From contig JAVEDP010000022.1 in assembly GCA_030841085.1 (NCBI GenBank), forward strand, positions 186,001 through 250,000: a stretch of 64,000 bases of DNA, in the 5' to 3' direction. This DNA comes from Pyrinomonadaceae bacterium (lineage in GTDB: Bacteria; Acidobacteriota; Blastocatellia; Pyrinomonadales; Pyrinomonadaceae). The notes beneath the pieces were generated by a model. The model was not told the origin of the DNA. It saw only the letters and a program-made list of their open reading frames with translations, and ran no database searches. Shown here piece after piece: positions 16,730 to 23,829 of this stretch (its first letter is position 1; each line of letters begins with the position of its first letter). The translations under genes were made by a program, and so were the position numbers.

Positions 16730-17734
16730 CTATTCGCTCAAGGTTCCATACACGCGCAAGCGGCTGACACCGCCATCGGGGAAAATGTTGAAGCGCAGAT
16801 GCGAAACCTGACCGGCGTCAAGGATTTCTTTTTCAAAAAAATGGCGCGTGTGTGCTTGCAACTTTGTACGCGGCAGAATGCTGTTCCAGACAACCGACAA
16901 ATCCGTCAGCGCCGCTGCGGTTGACTCGGTGGCCTGCGTCGCTTCCAAAGCACAGCTCTCGGGAAAATTTCCTTTGAACCAGGCCGTGTCAACTTCCAGG
17001 CGCCGCACCTGTCCCACCGCGCCGAGCTTGATGATGGCCCAATCGTGGCCCGGCCCGCGACGCCGTTTTGTTTCCCAGCCGTCGCTCATGTTTGCTGCCC
17101 GTCCCGGCATGATCAGGTTGTGACGATGCCCAAAAAACATGTCGCTGCAAGCAATCACTCGACCGCCATTTTCCACCGCCGCCAAGTCGACGTCGCCGCC
17201 GATGCGTTGCAGACGCTCCCAGTCGGGCAGGACCTCGCCATAAACTCGCAAGCGCGCGACACCGCCATCAGGATAAATCTTGAAGCGAAGATGCGTTGCG
17301 CGCTGCGCCCCTTCGACGGCAATAGAGTTTTGCGAATCGCCGGTCAACGGCATCTGCGGTAGTAGCGGTATCCAGTTGACGGCATCGCTTTGCAAATCTT
17401 CAGCCGTCGGTTGCCCTGCAAGCGCGCAGGCTTCGAGTGAAAAGTGTTCAGGGTAATTGCCGCGAAAAAACCTGGTATCAACTACGACGCCGCGAATGAT
17501 TCCCGGCAGCCCGAGACGAATGATGCACCAATCAAAACCGGGCGTGCGTCGCCGTCTTGTTTCCCAACCGTCCATCCACTTGCCCAAGTCGGTATACTTG
17601 CCTTCGATAAAAATCGGCGCGCTGGGTTTAAGTAAATTTTCTTTCGGCGCAAAAAACTCATCGTTAGCGACAAGCACGGCGCCGCCAACTTTCTCGGCCG
17701 CCAGGTCGACCAGTTCTGTGAAGTCCATTCCCAT
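16730..17734 (-). CDS. alc: Allantoicase
   Basis: This 334-residue enzyme splits allantoate to ureidoglycolate and urea. It is built of two homologous halves. Each has DGWET(R/K)RRR followed by FDWCIIRLG or HDWAIIKLG, then VDT(R/A)(F/W)F(R/K)GN(Y/F)PE and a closing HLRF(K/N)I(Y/F)PDGG...RLRVYG. Two such beta-sandwich repeats are the mark of allantoicase. It follows the small cupin gene with only three bases between them, so the two are almost certainly translated from one message. Confidence 0.96.
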   Translation of the reverse strand: MGMDFTELVDLAAEKVGGAVLVANDEFFAPKENLLKPSAPIFIEGKYTDLGKWMDGWETRRRRTPGFDWCIIRLGLPGIIRGVVVDTRFFRGNYPEHFSLEACALAGQPTAEDLQSDAVNWIPLLPQMPLTGDSQNSIAVEGAQRATHLRFKIYPDGGVARLRVYGEVLPDWERLQRIGGDVDLAAVENGGRVIACSDMFFGHRHNLIMPGRAANMSDGWETKRRRGPGHDWAIIKLGAVGQVRRLEVDTAWFKGNFPESCALEATQATESTAAALTDLSVVWNSILPRTKLQAHTRHFFEKEILDAGQVSHLRFNIFPDGGVSRLRVYGTLSE

Positions 17735-17737
17735 TCT

Positions 17738-18055
17738 CTAACCCTCGGGATAAAAAACAAAAATTGTGCAACCGGTTTTCGATTGCGGCACATGCGCAGA
17801 ACCTTTTGGATTGTGAATGAAACTTCCAGCCGGATAATCGCGCACTCCGTCGTTGAAGACGCCCGATACAACGTAAACCTCTTCCGGTCCAGGCTCATGG
17901 ACATCCAGGCCTTCCCAACATGCGCCCGGATCCAATTCAACAACCTGCGCGGTCGGCCCATCAGTTGAACGCCATAACGTTCGCACTCGCACGGTGCCGC
18001 CAAACTTTTCTTTTACCGGCGCGTCTTCCGAAAGCGCCCATTCAATTTCTGACAT
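17738..18055 (-). CDS. ChrR-like single-domain cupin in the allantoin cluster
   Basis: This 105-residue cupin has motif 1 as VHEPGPEEVYVVSGVFNDG and motif 2 as YPAGSFIHNPKGSAHVPQS, with metal-ligand candidates His, Glu and the last His. It resembles the cupin half of ChrR rather than AllA or the double-cupin ureidoglycine aminohydrolase. The start at 18055 is supported by GGAG seven bases upstream; the longer frame runs into a repeat. It lies between allB and alc, three bases before alc. Since no gene for ureidoglycolate breakdown is visible, this protein is a candidate for that step, but a regulatory or accessory role is equally possible. Confidence 0.78.
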   Translation of the reverse strand: MSEIEWALSEDAPVKEKFGGTVRVRTLWRSTDGPTAQVVELDPGACWEGLDVHEPGPEEVYVVSGVFNDGVRDYPAGSFIHNPKGSAHVPQSKTGCTIFVFYPEG

Positions 18056-18073
18056 AGATAAACTCCGGTTCTT

Positions 18074-18157
18074 GTAAAGCAAACTGTTAGTTTGCGGGGG
18101 TTCGTTACCGCTCAACTTGAAGGTTGCCCACCAACGCAAACTAACAGTTTGCTTTAC
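18074..18157. repeat. REP-pair element, GTAAAGC family, copy B
   Basis: Facing units lie at 18074-18096 and 18135-18157, with the same GCAAACTGTTAGTTTGC palindrome as copy A. The outer end GTAAAGC overlaps the allB gene: the allB stop codon (18154-18156 on the minus strand) is the TAA of the repeat itself. Confidence 0.88.
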
Positions 18158-19590
18158 GAGGTCAACAAAACCCCGCGCGGTCCGCCAACGAATTCGCCGT
18201 CATCATATATCTTCCGGCCGCGAAGAAAAGTTTTCTCGACGATACCGGAAAGCTTTTTGCCTTCGTAGGGCGTCAGTTTATGACGATGGTGCAGCCGTTG
18301 TCCGGCCACCTCGAATTGCTTTTCCGGATTCCAAATTACCAAATCGGCATCCCAGCCGGCTGCGATTTTGCCCTTACGATTTTGCAACCCAACGAGCTGC
18401 GCGGGCGCGGCGCACAGCCAGCGACTCAAGTCGTCGAGGGAATGACCGCGTCGCTGGGCTTCTGTCCAGACAAGCGGCAGCCGCAACTGCAAAGATGAGA
18501 TGCCACCCCAGGCGGCGAGAAAATCGCCGCTTTCGCGCAACTTCATTTCCGGCGGGCAAGGCGAATGATCCGATACGATCATGTCCAGCGTTCCATCGCC
18601 CAGCGCGGCCCACAGCTGTTCACAGTTTTCACGCTCGCGAATTGGCGGACAACACTTGAACTCGGTCGCGCCATCCGGAATGTCTTCCGAAGCCAGCGTC
18701 AAATAATGCGGACAAGTTTCAGCAGTGATTTTCAAGCCCGCGGTTTTCGCGGCTCGCAATTCGCCGAGCGCATCCGAAGATGAATGATGAACGATGTGCA
18801 CACGCGTGCCGAATTCGCGTGCCAACTTGATCATCAACTCGACCGCTTCGTTCTCCGCTGCCCGAGGTCGCGATGCGAGGAACGTTTCGTATCGAGTAGG
18901 ACAGACATTCCTGTCTGTCCCGATTTCTTTCTCAGTAGGATAGACATTCCTGTCTGTCCCGATTTCCTTTTCAGCGACATTGGGACAGGCAGGAATGCCT
19001 GTCCTACTGATTGGCCCGGGAAGTTCGGCATGAACAATCAAGATCGCGCCCAATCGCGTCAGCTCAGGCAGCGCAGTTCGCAAATCTCCTTCCGTAACAT
19101 TAGGAAATTCATCGACGCCGGAATGAATCAGAAAACATTTGAACCCAACCACGCCCGCCGCTAGCAAAGGCGCCAGTTCGCTTGTGTTTCCGGGAACCAC
19201 ACCGCCCCAGAAACCAACATCAACCGAACATTTACTTTTCGCGGCTGCTAATTTTTCTTCAAACCCGACGCGCGTTGTCGTGGGCGGAATTGAATTCAGC
19301 GGCATGTCTACAATCGTTGTAATGCCGCCCGCGGCTGCCGCACGCGTTGCTGTTTCAAATCCTTCCCATTCGGTCCGGCCGGGTTCGTTGACGTGAACGT
19401 GACTATCGACCAGGCCCGGCATCACAATCGATTGCTCGCCCACTTCCACCAATTCAGAACCGGCGGGAACATCTTCGTAATCCGCAACCGTTGCGATCTT
19501 GTCTTGCGAAATATGTATAGCCGCCGCCGCGATTCCGTGCGGCAGCACTACTTGTTTTGCGCGAATGACAAGATTCGATCGTAGTAGCAT
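18154..19590 (-). CDS. allB: Allantoinase with in-frame repeat insertion
   Basis: This 478-residue amidohydrolase opens allantoin to allantoate. Metal ligands are visible in DSHVHVNEPGRTEWEG, GFKCFLIHSG (carbamylated Lys), ILIVHAELPG, VHIVHHSS and IVSDHSPCP. Right after HAELPGPI, about 38 extra residues (SRTGIPACPN ... NVCPTR) are encoded by three copies of a palindromic repeat (18895-19008). Without them the length would be about 440, normal for AllB. The start at 19590 is within another repeat (19584-19606); the frame stays open to 19653 but upstream residues are repeat-encoded. The stop codon belongs to the repeat at 18074-18157. It is likely active, because the insert lies in a loop after the third ligand. 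Confidence 0.93.
   Translation of the reverse strand: MLLRSNLVIRAKQVVLPHGIAAAAIHISQDKIATVADYEDVPAGSELVEVGEQSIVMPGLVDSHVHVNEPGRTEWEGFETATRAAAAGGITTIVDMPLNSIPPTTTRVGFEEKLAAAKSKCSVDVGFWGGVVPGNTSELAPLLAAGVVGFKCFLIHSGVDEFPNVTEGDLRTALPELTRLGAILIVHAELPGPISRTGIPACPNVAEKEIGTDRNVYPTEKEIGTDRNVCPTRYETFLASRPRAAENEAVELMIKLAREFGTRVHIVHHSSSDALGELRAAKTAGLKITAETCPHYLTLASEDIPDGATEFKCCPPIRERENCEQLWAALGDGTLDMIVSDHSPCPPEMKLRESGDFLAAWGGISSLQLRLPLVWTEAQRRGHSLDDLSRWLCAAPAQLVGLQNRKGKIAAGWDADLVIWNPEKQFEVAGQRLHHRHKLTPYEGKKLSGIVEKTFLRGRKIYDDGEFVGGPRGVLLTS
18895..19008. repeat. Three GTAGGACAG-family palindromes inserted in frame in allB
   Basis: Two direct copies (GTAGGACAGACATTCC at 18896 and GTAGGATAGACATTCC at 18935) and one inverted copy (from 18981, ending GCCTGTCCTAC at 19007) form a 114-base block, a multiple of three. 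The family also occurs at 37691, 50492 and at both ends of 57847-58120. In the allB frame it is read as RTGIPACP and EIGTDRNV(Y/C)PT peptides. Confidence 0.88.
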
Positions 19591-19641
19591 AGACTTTAGT
19601 CTGTGCTCGCGGACATCGCCACAGACTGAAGTCTGTGCCAC
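19584..19641. repeat. ACAGACT/AGTCTGT palindrome pair over the allB start
   Basis: GTAGCATAGACTTTAGTCTG (19584-19603) and ACAGACTGAAGTCTGTG (19621-19637) are related palindromes in inverted order. The allB ATG is formed inside the first unit. Relatives are at 39971-40062 and 41111-41228. Confidence 0.78.
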
Positions 19642-19656
19642 AGGCGCGATCATTTT

Positions 19657-20403
19657 TCAGGCGAAGGTCGGCGGCGGCGGCGGCAAATTCGGTTGCGGCT
19701 CGCCCTCTGCCAAACCAAACACTTGCTCGTAAGCGGTGGCGATGGCCGCAAATGTAATCGGCAGTACCAGGAAGGCGCCCACGTAACAAAACAGCAGGCC
19801 GACAAAACTAACGAGCCCGTTGAGCAAAAGCATCCCGAGCAGTTGCCAAAAGTTTGCCATGCCGGCCTTAATGCTCAGCTTCACGGCATTAAGTCCGGAA
19901 AGACGGCGGTCCACAATCAAGGGATACGCAAAAGTGAATCCAACTGAAACCAGAATCACCAACACCATCATGACCAGCCAGAACACCGCGAACAGACCAA
20001 AAAAACCAAACATAGCGCGCGGGTCCGGCTCGCCGTTCCGCGGCATGAGAAAGAAAATCCCGATGTAGAAAACAATATAAGAAGGAACAAACACCACCAG
20101 AATCGGAACCATGTGCAATAAGGTCGCGATCAAGCTGTCGCCAAAATAGTCGAACCCTTTGAAGAGATCGCCAAATTCGATCGGCTGTCCCCGTCTGGTT
20201 TTGAATAGTGCCAAGTAGATGCCACACATCATTGGACCAAGCAGTATTCCGAACGGCACAACACTCCCAATCAATAGGCCGACTGCGGTGATGCCCACGA
20301 AGAGCCAGTATCGATTTCTGATCAGGTCCCAACCGGCCTTAATACAAACGACGGGCTCGACGGCTTTGCGGCGAAACTCGGGCAAGTCGAAGGAGGCGCT
20401 CAT
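19657..20403 (-). CDS. Integral membrane protein (hypothetical)
   Basis: This 248-residue protein has about five or six hydrophobic segments (YWLFVGITAVGLLIGSVVPF, LLHMVPILVVFVPSYIVFYI, LFAVFWLVMMVLVILVSVGF, LLGMLLLNGLVSFVGLLFCY) and ends in a proline-rich tail (GEPQPNLPPPPPTFA). GAGGAG nine bases before the ATG supports the start. The layout resembles uncharacterised bacterial membrane proteins of the DUF975 kind, but I am not sure of the family. It lies 13 bases after the SGNH gene and upstream of allB, in the purine run. Transport of a purine or ureide is conceivable, but it does not look like a known permease. Confidence 0.7.
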   Translation of the reverse strand: MSASFDLPEFRRKAVEPVVCIKAGWDLIRNRYWLFVGITAVGLLIGSVVPFGILLGPMMCGIYLALFKTRRGQPIEFGDLFKGFDYFGDSLIATLLHMVPILVVFVPSYIVFYIGIFFLMPRNGEPDPRAMFGFFGLFAVFWLVMMVLVILVSVGFTFAYPLIVDRRLSGLNAVKLSIKAGMANFWQLLGMLLLNGLVSFVGLLFCYVGAFLVLPITFAAIATAYEQVFGLAEGEPQPNLPPPPPTFA

Positions 20404-20416
20404 TTATTACTTCTCC

Positions 20417-21613
20417 TCAGGGAAGCGGTTCGGATTTTCTCTCTCTGCGCCAACCGGCCTTATCGATCATCCACTGCAGGTGTCCCTTGATCGCCTCGGT
20501 ATACACCAGTGCGCCCATTTCGTTCGGATGGCCCAACGACGCATAGCGACAAATGAGCAGACGGTCTTTGCGCGCACTTTTTTCAGCAGGAGTCTCCTTA
20601 ACGTCTTTCGGTTCTTTGAATGTTTCCTTGCAGCTACGAATGCGGGCTTCGCGAACTTCGTCATTGGGTTTGTAGGCATTCGTGCCAAACGAGAGGATGA
20701 CAATAAATTTGCGCAGACCGGAAAGGTTCGTCGAGCCGAAGATGAAATTCCATAGCAGCGTTTCAGCGGCGGAAAATGAGTGCTCTGGCCAGAAGTCAAT
20801 CTCGACGAAGGACACTCTCGGCGGCAAATTTCCCGCGGCAAGCTCGCCGTTCACCGCGTCGACAGCTGCGCGAAGATCCGCCGTTGACTGTCTGTACCAA
20901 ACCTCCGAAAGCTTGATCAGCCGATCACGCAGCTCTTTATCGGACATGCGTCGCGCTTCGGGTCTCTCGTTATTCAGACTTTTCGCCAGCAACCTGATAA
21001 AGGCGTTGTCGGCCGTGCTGTCAGAAACGATCCGGTAATAACTCGGCACGATCACTTGCGCATTTGGAAAACTTTCTGTTACCCGCTTCAACAAATCGTG
21101 CATGCCGGCTTTACAGCTTGTATCGATTCGTTCGCGCAGCCAGTTCGCGTCAGTAGTAACGTTCAGGAGGTTACTGACGTCGACGTCATTGATGCACCCG
21201 TCAAGCAAAATCAGATTTACTTTGGTATTGCCTGGGCCATAGAAAGCGCGCGCGTGATCGAGTTCCTCATTGATCGAAGGATAAGGAAGGTTTACCTCGC
21301 CATCGTTTGACTTGAACCTTGGTGATTCGGACGAGCCGGTCAAGAGCGCACCTGAATGCGCGAAGACTTGTTGTGTGACCTCTCTATTTGTCTTTTCCTG
21401 AAGCCAACATTTAATGCGCCAGGAGAACTTCTGCTCAGGCATAAGCCCCTGGCCCCACATGATCGAATCGCCAAGCACTAGCATCTGCAGCGGCTCGCCG
21501 GCGGTCGGCTTAAAGTCGCCGGGACAATTCGCACGCGCGCTGCTTGAAACCGTGAGCAGCAGGCCAAGGGTAAATGCTAGGCCAAGCGTTTTACTGATTT
21601 GGGTTCGGATCAT
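20417..21613 (-). CDS. Secreted SGNH/GDSL-type hydrolase
   Basis: This roughly 398-residue protein starts with a signal peptide (MIRTQISKTLGLAFTLGLLL, cleavage near SSARANC). Catalytic blocks are LVLGDSIMWGQG (nucleophile Ser) near residue 46, LDGCINDVD (Asn block) and ASLGHPNEMG (His block) near residue 370. In the last block the usual DxxH aspartate is a serine (SLGH), so it may work with a dyad. The frame opens at 21673, overlapping the preceding gene; 21613 is preferred because it places the signal peptide at the start. It is an odd neighbour in a purine cluster, placed between xdh and the allantoin genes. Confidence 0.82.
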   Translation of the reverse strand: MIRTQISKTLGLAFTLGLLLTVSSSARANCPGDFKPTAGEPLQMLVLGDSIMWGQGLMPEQKFSWRIKCWLQEKTNREVTQQVFAHSGALLTGSSESPRFKSNDGEVNLPYPSINEELDHARAFYGPGNTKVNLILLDGCINDVDVSNLLNVTTDANWLRERIDTSCKAGMHDLLKRVTESFPNAQVIVPSYYRIVSDSTADNAFIRLLAKSLNNERPEARRMSDKELRDRLIKLSEVWYRQSTADLRAAVDAVNGELAAGNLPPRVSFVEIDFWPEHSFSAAETLLWNFIFGSTNLSGLRKFIVILSFGTNAYKPNDEVREARIRSCKETFKEPKDVKETPAEKSARKDRLLICRYASLGHPNEMGALVYTEAIKGHLQWMIDKAGWRRERKSEPLP

Positions 21614-21669
21614 GATCGAAACGTACCGAACGTTAGGTGCGCGCTGGGGAGTCTTCGCGAATACTAAAC

Positions 21670-22533
21670 TCAAGCACTAAGCTGTCGCAGAAAGTCTTCA
21701 AGCAAATTAAGACTTACCTGGTGACGATAATTGCTGGTGGAACGAATATCGTCAATAGGAACAATTTCATTTGCCAGTACCGCGCGAGCCTGAGCGATTG
21801 CTGGTTGATTGAGCTCGCTGCCGCGCAAGGCGTCCTCGGTCTTCACGCAGCGAAGCGGAACTGGAGCAATGCTGCCTAAAGCTATGCGCAAATCTTCGAT
21901 CTTTCCGTCGCGCACCTGCGCCGTGCCGGCGAAACAAACTTTCGAGATAGCCTGCGCCTTTCTCGTTCCTACTTTGCGGTAGTAGTGCTGCAATTTGTCT
22001 GCGCTTCGCGGCAGACGAATGCGCGTCAACAACTCGTCGGGCCGGATGATCATTTGTTTGTAGCCGGTATGAAAGCCGTGATAGGCGACCCAGCGCGCGC
22101 CTCCCAAAGAAATCAATTCAAGTTCTGCATCATAGGTCAGCAAGGCCGGCGGTGAATCGGCAGCAGGCGACGCGTTCACAATGTTGCCGCCGAGCGTGCC
22201 ACGATTTTGAATTGCCAAGCCACCGGTTTCACTCGCCGCCTGGCACAGCATGGGAAACTCTTCTTGCAAAACTTTTTCTTGCTGAACTTCGGTGTAGGTG
22301 GTCAAAGCGCCGAGAGTGACATGCTGCGCCGTAACTTCAATGCCGCGCAATTCTTTCAAGTTCCAGATGTTGAGATAGTTTTTGTGCGGTAGTTTGCCTG
22401 CTTCCAGCAGCACCATTAAATCCGTGCCGCCGGCGAAGGGCCGCCACACGCCGCCATCCGCCGCGAGAACATCAAGCGCCTCGCCTAAACTTGGCGGCGT
22501 TACCAATTGATAACTAGGAATGTATGCGCGCAT
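21670..22533 (-). CDS. xdhB: Xanthine dehydrogenase FAD-binding subunit
   Basis: This 287-residue flavin subunit of a molybdenum hydroxylase carries the FAD motifs PFAGGTDLMVLLEAG near residue 33 and TLGGNIVNASPAADSPPALL near residue 112, plus the KVGTRKAQAISKV segment typical of XdhB/CoxM proteins. It passes electrons from the iron-sulfur subunit to NAD or another acceptor. It is encoded downstream of the 2Fe-2S gene, separated by a stretch that holds a 61-codon frame overlapping it by 20 bases. Confidence 0.93.
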   Translation of the reverse strand: MRAYIPSYQLVTPPSLGEALDVLAADGGVWRPFAGGTDLMVLLEAGKLPHKNYLNIWNLKELRGIEVTAQHVTLGALTTYTEVQQEKVLQEEFPMLCQAASETGGLAIQNRGTLGGNIVNASPAADSPPALLTYDAELELISLGGARWVAYHGFHTGYKQMIIRPDELLTRIRLPRSADKLQHYYRKVGTRKAQAISKVCFAGTAQVRDGKIEDLRIALGSIAPVPLRCVKTEDALRGSELNQPAIAQARAVLANEIVPIDDIRSTSNYRHQVSLNLLEDFLRQLSA

Positions 22534-22699
22534 GTTTGGCTGTTTTCTTATTCCTGGATTTCACCGTCTTGCTTTCACACTCTATTTCGGCGGTTAGATA
22601 TAGAGTGATCTTCGCTTGTATCTCAACATCTCCCAAGGCTCCCCAACGCTTAAGCCGCGCCGTAACGGCCTCTGACGACAGATCAACTTTGGTTTTCAT
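22514..22699 (-). CDS. Possible 61-residue protein between xdh subunits
   Basis: A frame starting at ATG 22699 (MKTKVDLSSEAVTARLKRWG) ends at 22514, overlapping the FAD-subunit start by 20 bases and beginning 19 bases after the 2Fe-2S stop. The N-terminal part has a folded-helix look and the C-terminus is basic (KSRNKKTAKHARIHS). The spacing fits an operon gene. I know no family with certainty and it could be a chance frame. Confidence 0.35.
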   Translation of the reverse strand: MKTKVDLSSEAVTARLKRWGALGDVEIQAKITLYLTAEIECESKTVKSRNKKTAKHARIHS

Positions 22700-22718
22700 A
22701 TACGTGCTCAACCACTCT

Positions 22719-23183
22719 TCAACGCTCCTGACAGGCCCGCACCACGGATTCAAAAATCTTGATGTAGCCGGTGCAGCGGCAAAGATTGCCCGCGAGGCCA
22801 GTACGAATTTCGGCATCAGTGGGATTCGGATTACGCTCCAGCAGATCGACCGCGGCCAGCACCATGCCCGGCGTGCAGATGCCGCATTGCGCGCCGCCAC
22901 AATCGATGAACGCCTGTTGCACCGCATGAAGTTGATTGTCGGTTGCAATGCCTTCGATGGTTTTGATTTCGGCGCCTTCCACCTGCGCGACTGGAACCAG
23001 ACAACTGTTTACAATTTTTCCGTTTATGAAAACTGAACAAGCGCCGCACTCGCCTTCGCCGCAACCTTCCTTCGTTCCCGTCAGATGCAATTGCTCGCGC
23101 AACACATCAAGCAAGCGCGCCATCGGATGTACGTTCAGAACAATGCTTTCACGGTTAACGACACAAGGAAGTTCGATTGTCAT
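22719..23183 (-). CDS. xdhC: Xanthine dehydrogenase 2Fe-2S subunit
   Basis: This 154-residue ferredoxin-like subunit holds two 2Fe-2S centres. The plant-type cluster is CGEGECGACSVFINGK...SC near residues 40-62, and the helical-domain cluster is CGGAQCGICTPGMV with CRCTGYIKIF near residue 137. It belongs to the xanthine dehydrogenase/CoxS family. Its ATG overlaps the stop of the upstream vapC gene in an ATGA junction. Its catalytic partner lies upstream of that toxin-antitoxin pair, so vapBC interrupts the operon without breaking it. The gene letter follows one convention; others call it xdhS or coxS. Confidence 0.94.
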   Translation of the reverse strand: MTIELPCVVNRESIVLNVHPMARLLDVLREQLHLTGTKEGCGEGECGACSVFINGKIVNSCLVPVAQVEGAEIKTIEGIATDNQLHAVQQAFIDCGGAQCGICTPGMVLAAVDLLERNPNPTDAEIRTGLAGNLCRCTGYIKIFESVVRACQER

Positions 23184-23599
23184 TTGTCCATTACCAGCCT
23201 AAACGATTTGCCGCGCGGCGTTCGATAAGCCGAAAAACCTCGCCGGTCGAGCGTTGCAATCTCATAAGCACTTAATTGGTCCGCTAACAAGACCAGAGTC
23301 GCATCGGCAAAGTCCATAGGTGTGTTTGCGTATTTGCGCATCAGACGCGTGGCATCTTTCAATTGAGATGGTTGCGCGCAGTCATGTACCAACAAGCGCG
23401 CGGCGTGCGCAAAGTTGGCCAGGGCTTCCGGCCCCTCAGAATTGCTGCTGACGAAATACATCGCTTCCGTGATCACCGCACTGGTCGTAACGAGGCTGCC
23501 GGTAAAAGCGCCGAGGAATTCGTCGGCCTGGTCGTGAGCGGGATCGCGGGAATCGAGATAGGCTACGAGTGGCCCCGTATCCAGTAACCATAGTTTCAC
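23180..23599 (-). CDS. vapC: VapC-type PIN-domain toxin
   Basis: This 139-residue PIN-domain ribonuclease has the acidic residues of the active site: LLDTGPLVAYLD near residue 7, VITEAMYF near residue 45 (Glu), and MDFADATLVLLAD near residue 100. The closing strand is IATLDRRGFSAYR. It starts four bases inside the antitoxin stop (ATGA) and ends four bases inside the start of the xdh 2Fe-2S gene. It therefore sits in the middle of the xanthine dehydrogenase operon. Confidence 0.92.
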   Translation of the reverse strand: MKLWLLDTGPLVAYLDSRDPAHDQADEFLGAFTGSLVTTSAVITEAMYFVSSNSEGPEALANFAHAARLLVHDCAQPSQLKDATRLMRKYANTPMDFADATLVLLADQLSAYEIATLDRRGFSAYRTPRGKSFRLVMDK

Positions 23600-23826
23600 T
23601 CGCGCCAGTTTCTCTCCTTAATTTTGCGGGCCCAGGCGTCGCGAGGTTGAGGCAGGCTCAATCGTCCTTTCAGGTGGCCCGCCTTCGCACCAATCGAGCG
23701 CTGAGCCAAAGCTTCTTGCAAGATTTCACGAACCAGCACAGAAACGCTTTTCCCAAGCATTTTTGCGGTTTCGTCAAGTTTTTGCTGCTGTTCTGTATCG
23801 AGCCGAATGGTTAATGTCTTCTCCAT
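23596..23826 (-). CDS. vapB: VapB-type antitoxin with ribbon-helix-helix domain
   Basis: This 76-residue protein has an N-terminal ribbon-helix-helix pattern (KTLTIRLDTEQQQKLDETAK, then KSVSVLVREILQEAL), followed by a basic, probably flexible toxin-binding tail (SLPQPRDAWARKIKERNWRE). It begins three bases after the stop of the molybdenum subunit gene and overlaps vapC by four. As the DNA-binding partner it could add autorepression to the xdh operon, if an internal promoter exists. Confidence 0.88.
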   Translation of the reverse strand: MEKTLTIRLDTEQQQKLDETAKMLGKSVSVLVREILQEALAQRSIGAKAGHLKGRLSLPQPRDAWARKIKERNWRE

Positions 23827-23829
23827 GCC

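Noticed and set aside
18895-19008. Possible frameshifted or broken allantoinase
   Set aside because: The block length is a multiple of three, no stop is introduced, and all metal-ligand motifs on both sides are in the same frame.
22524-23036. 170-codon plus-strand frame across the 2Fe-2S and FAD subunits
   Set aside because: The minus strand holds the cysteine motifs of the iron-sulfur protein. The plus frame is an antisense shadow.
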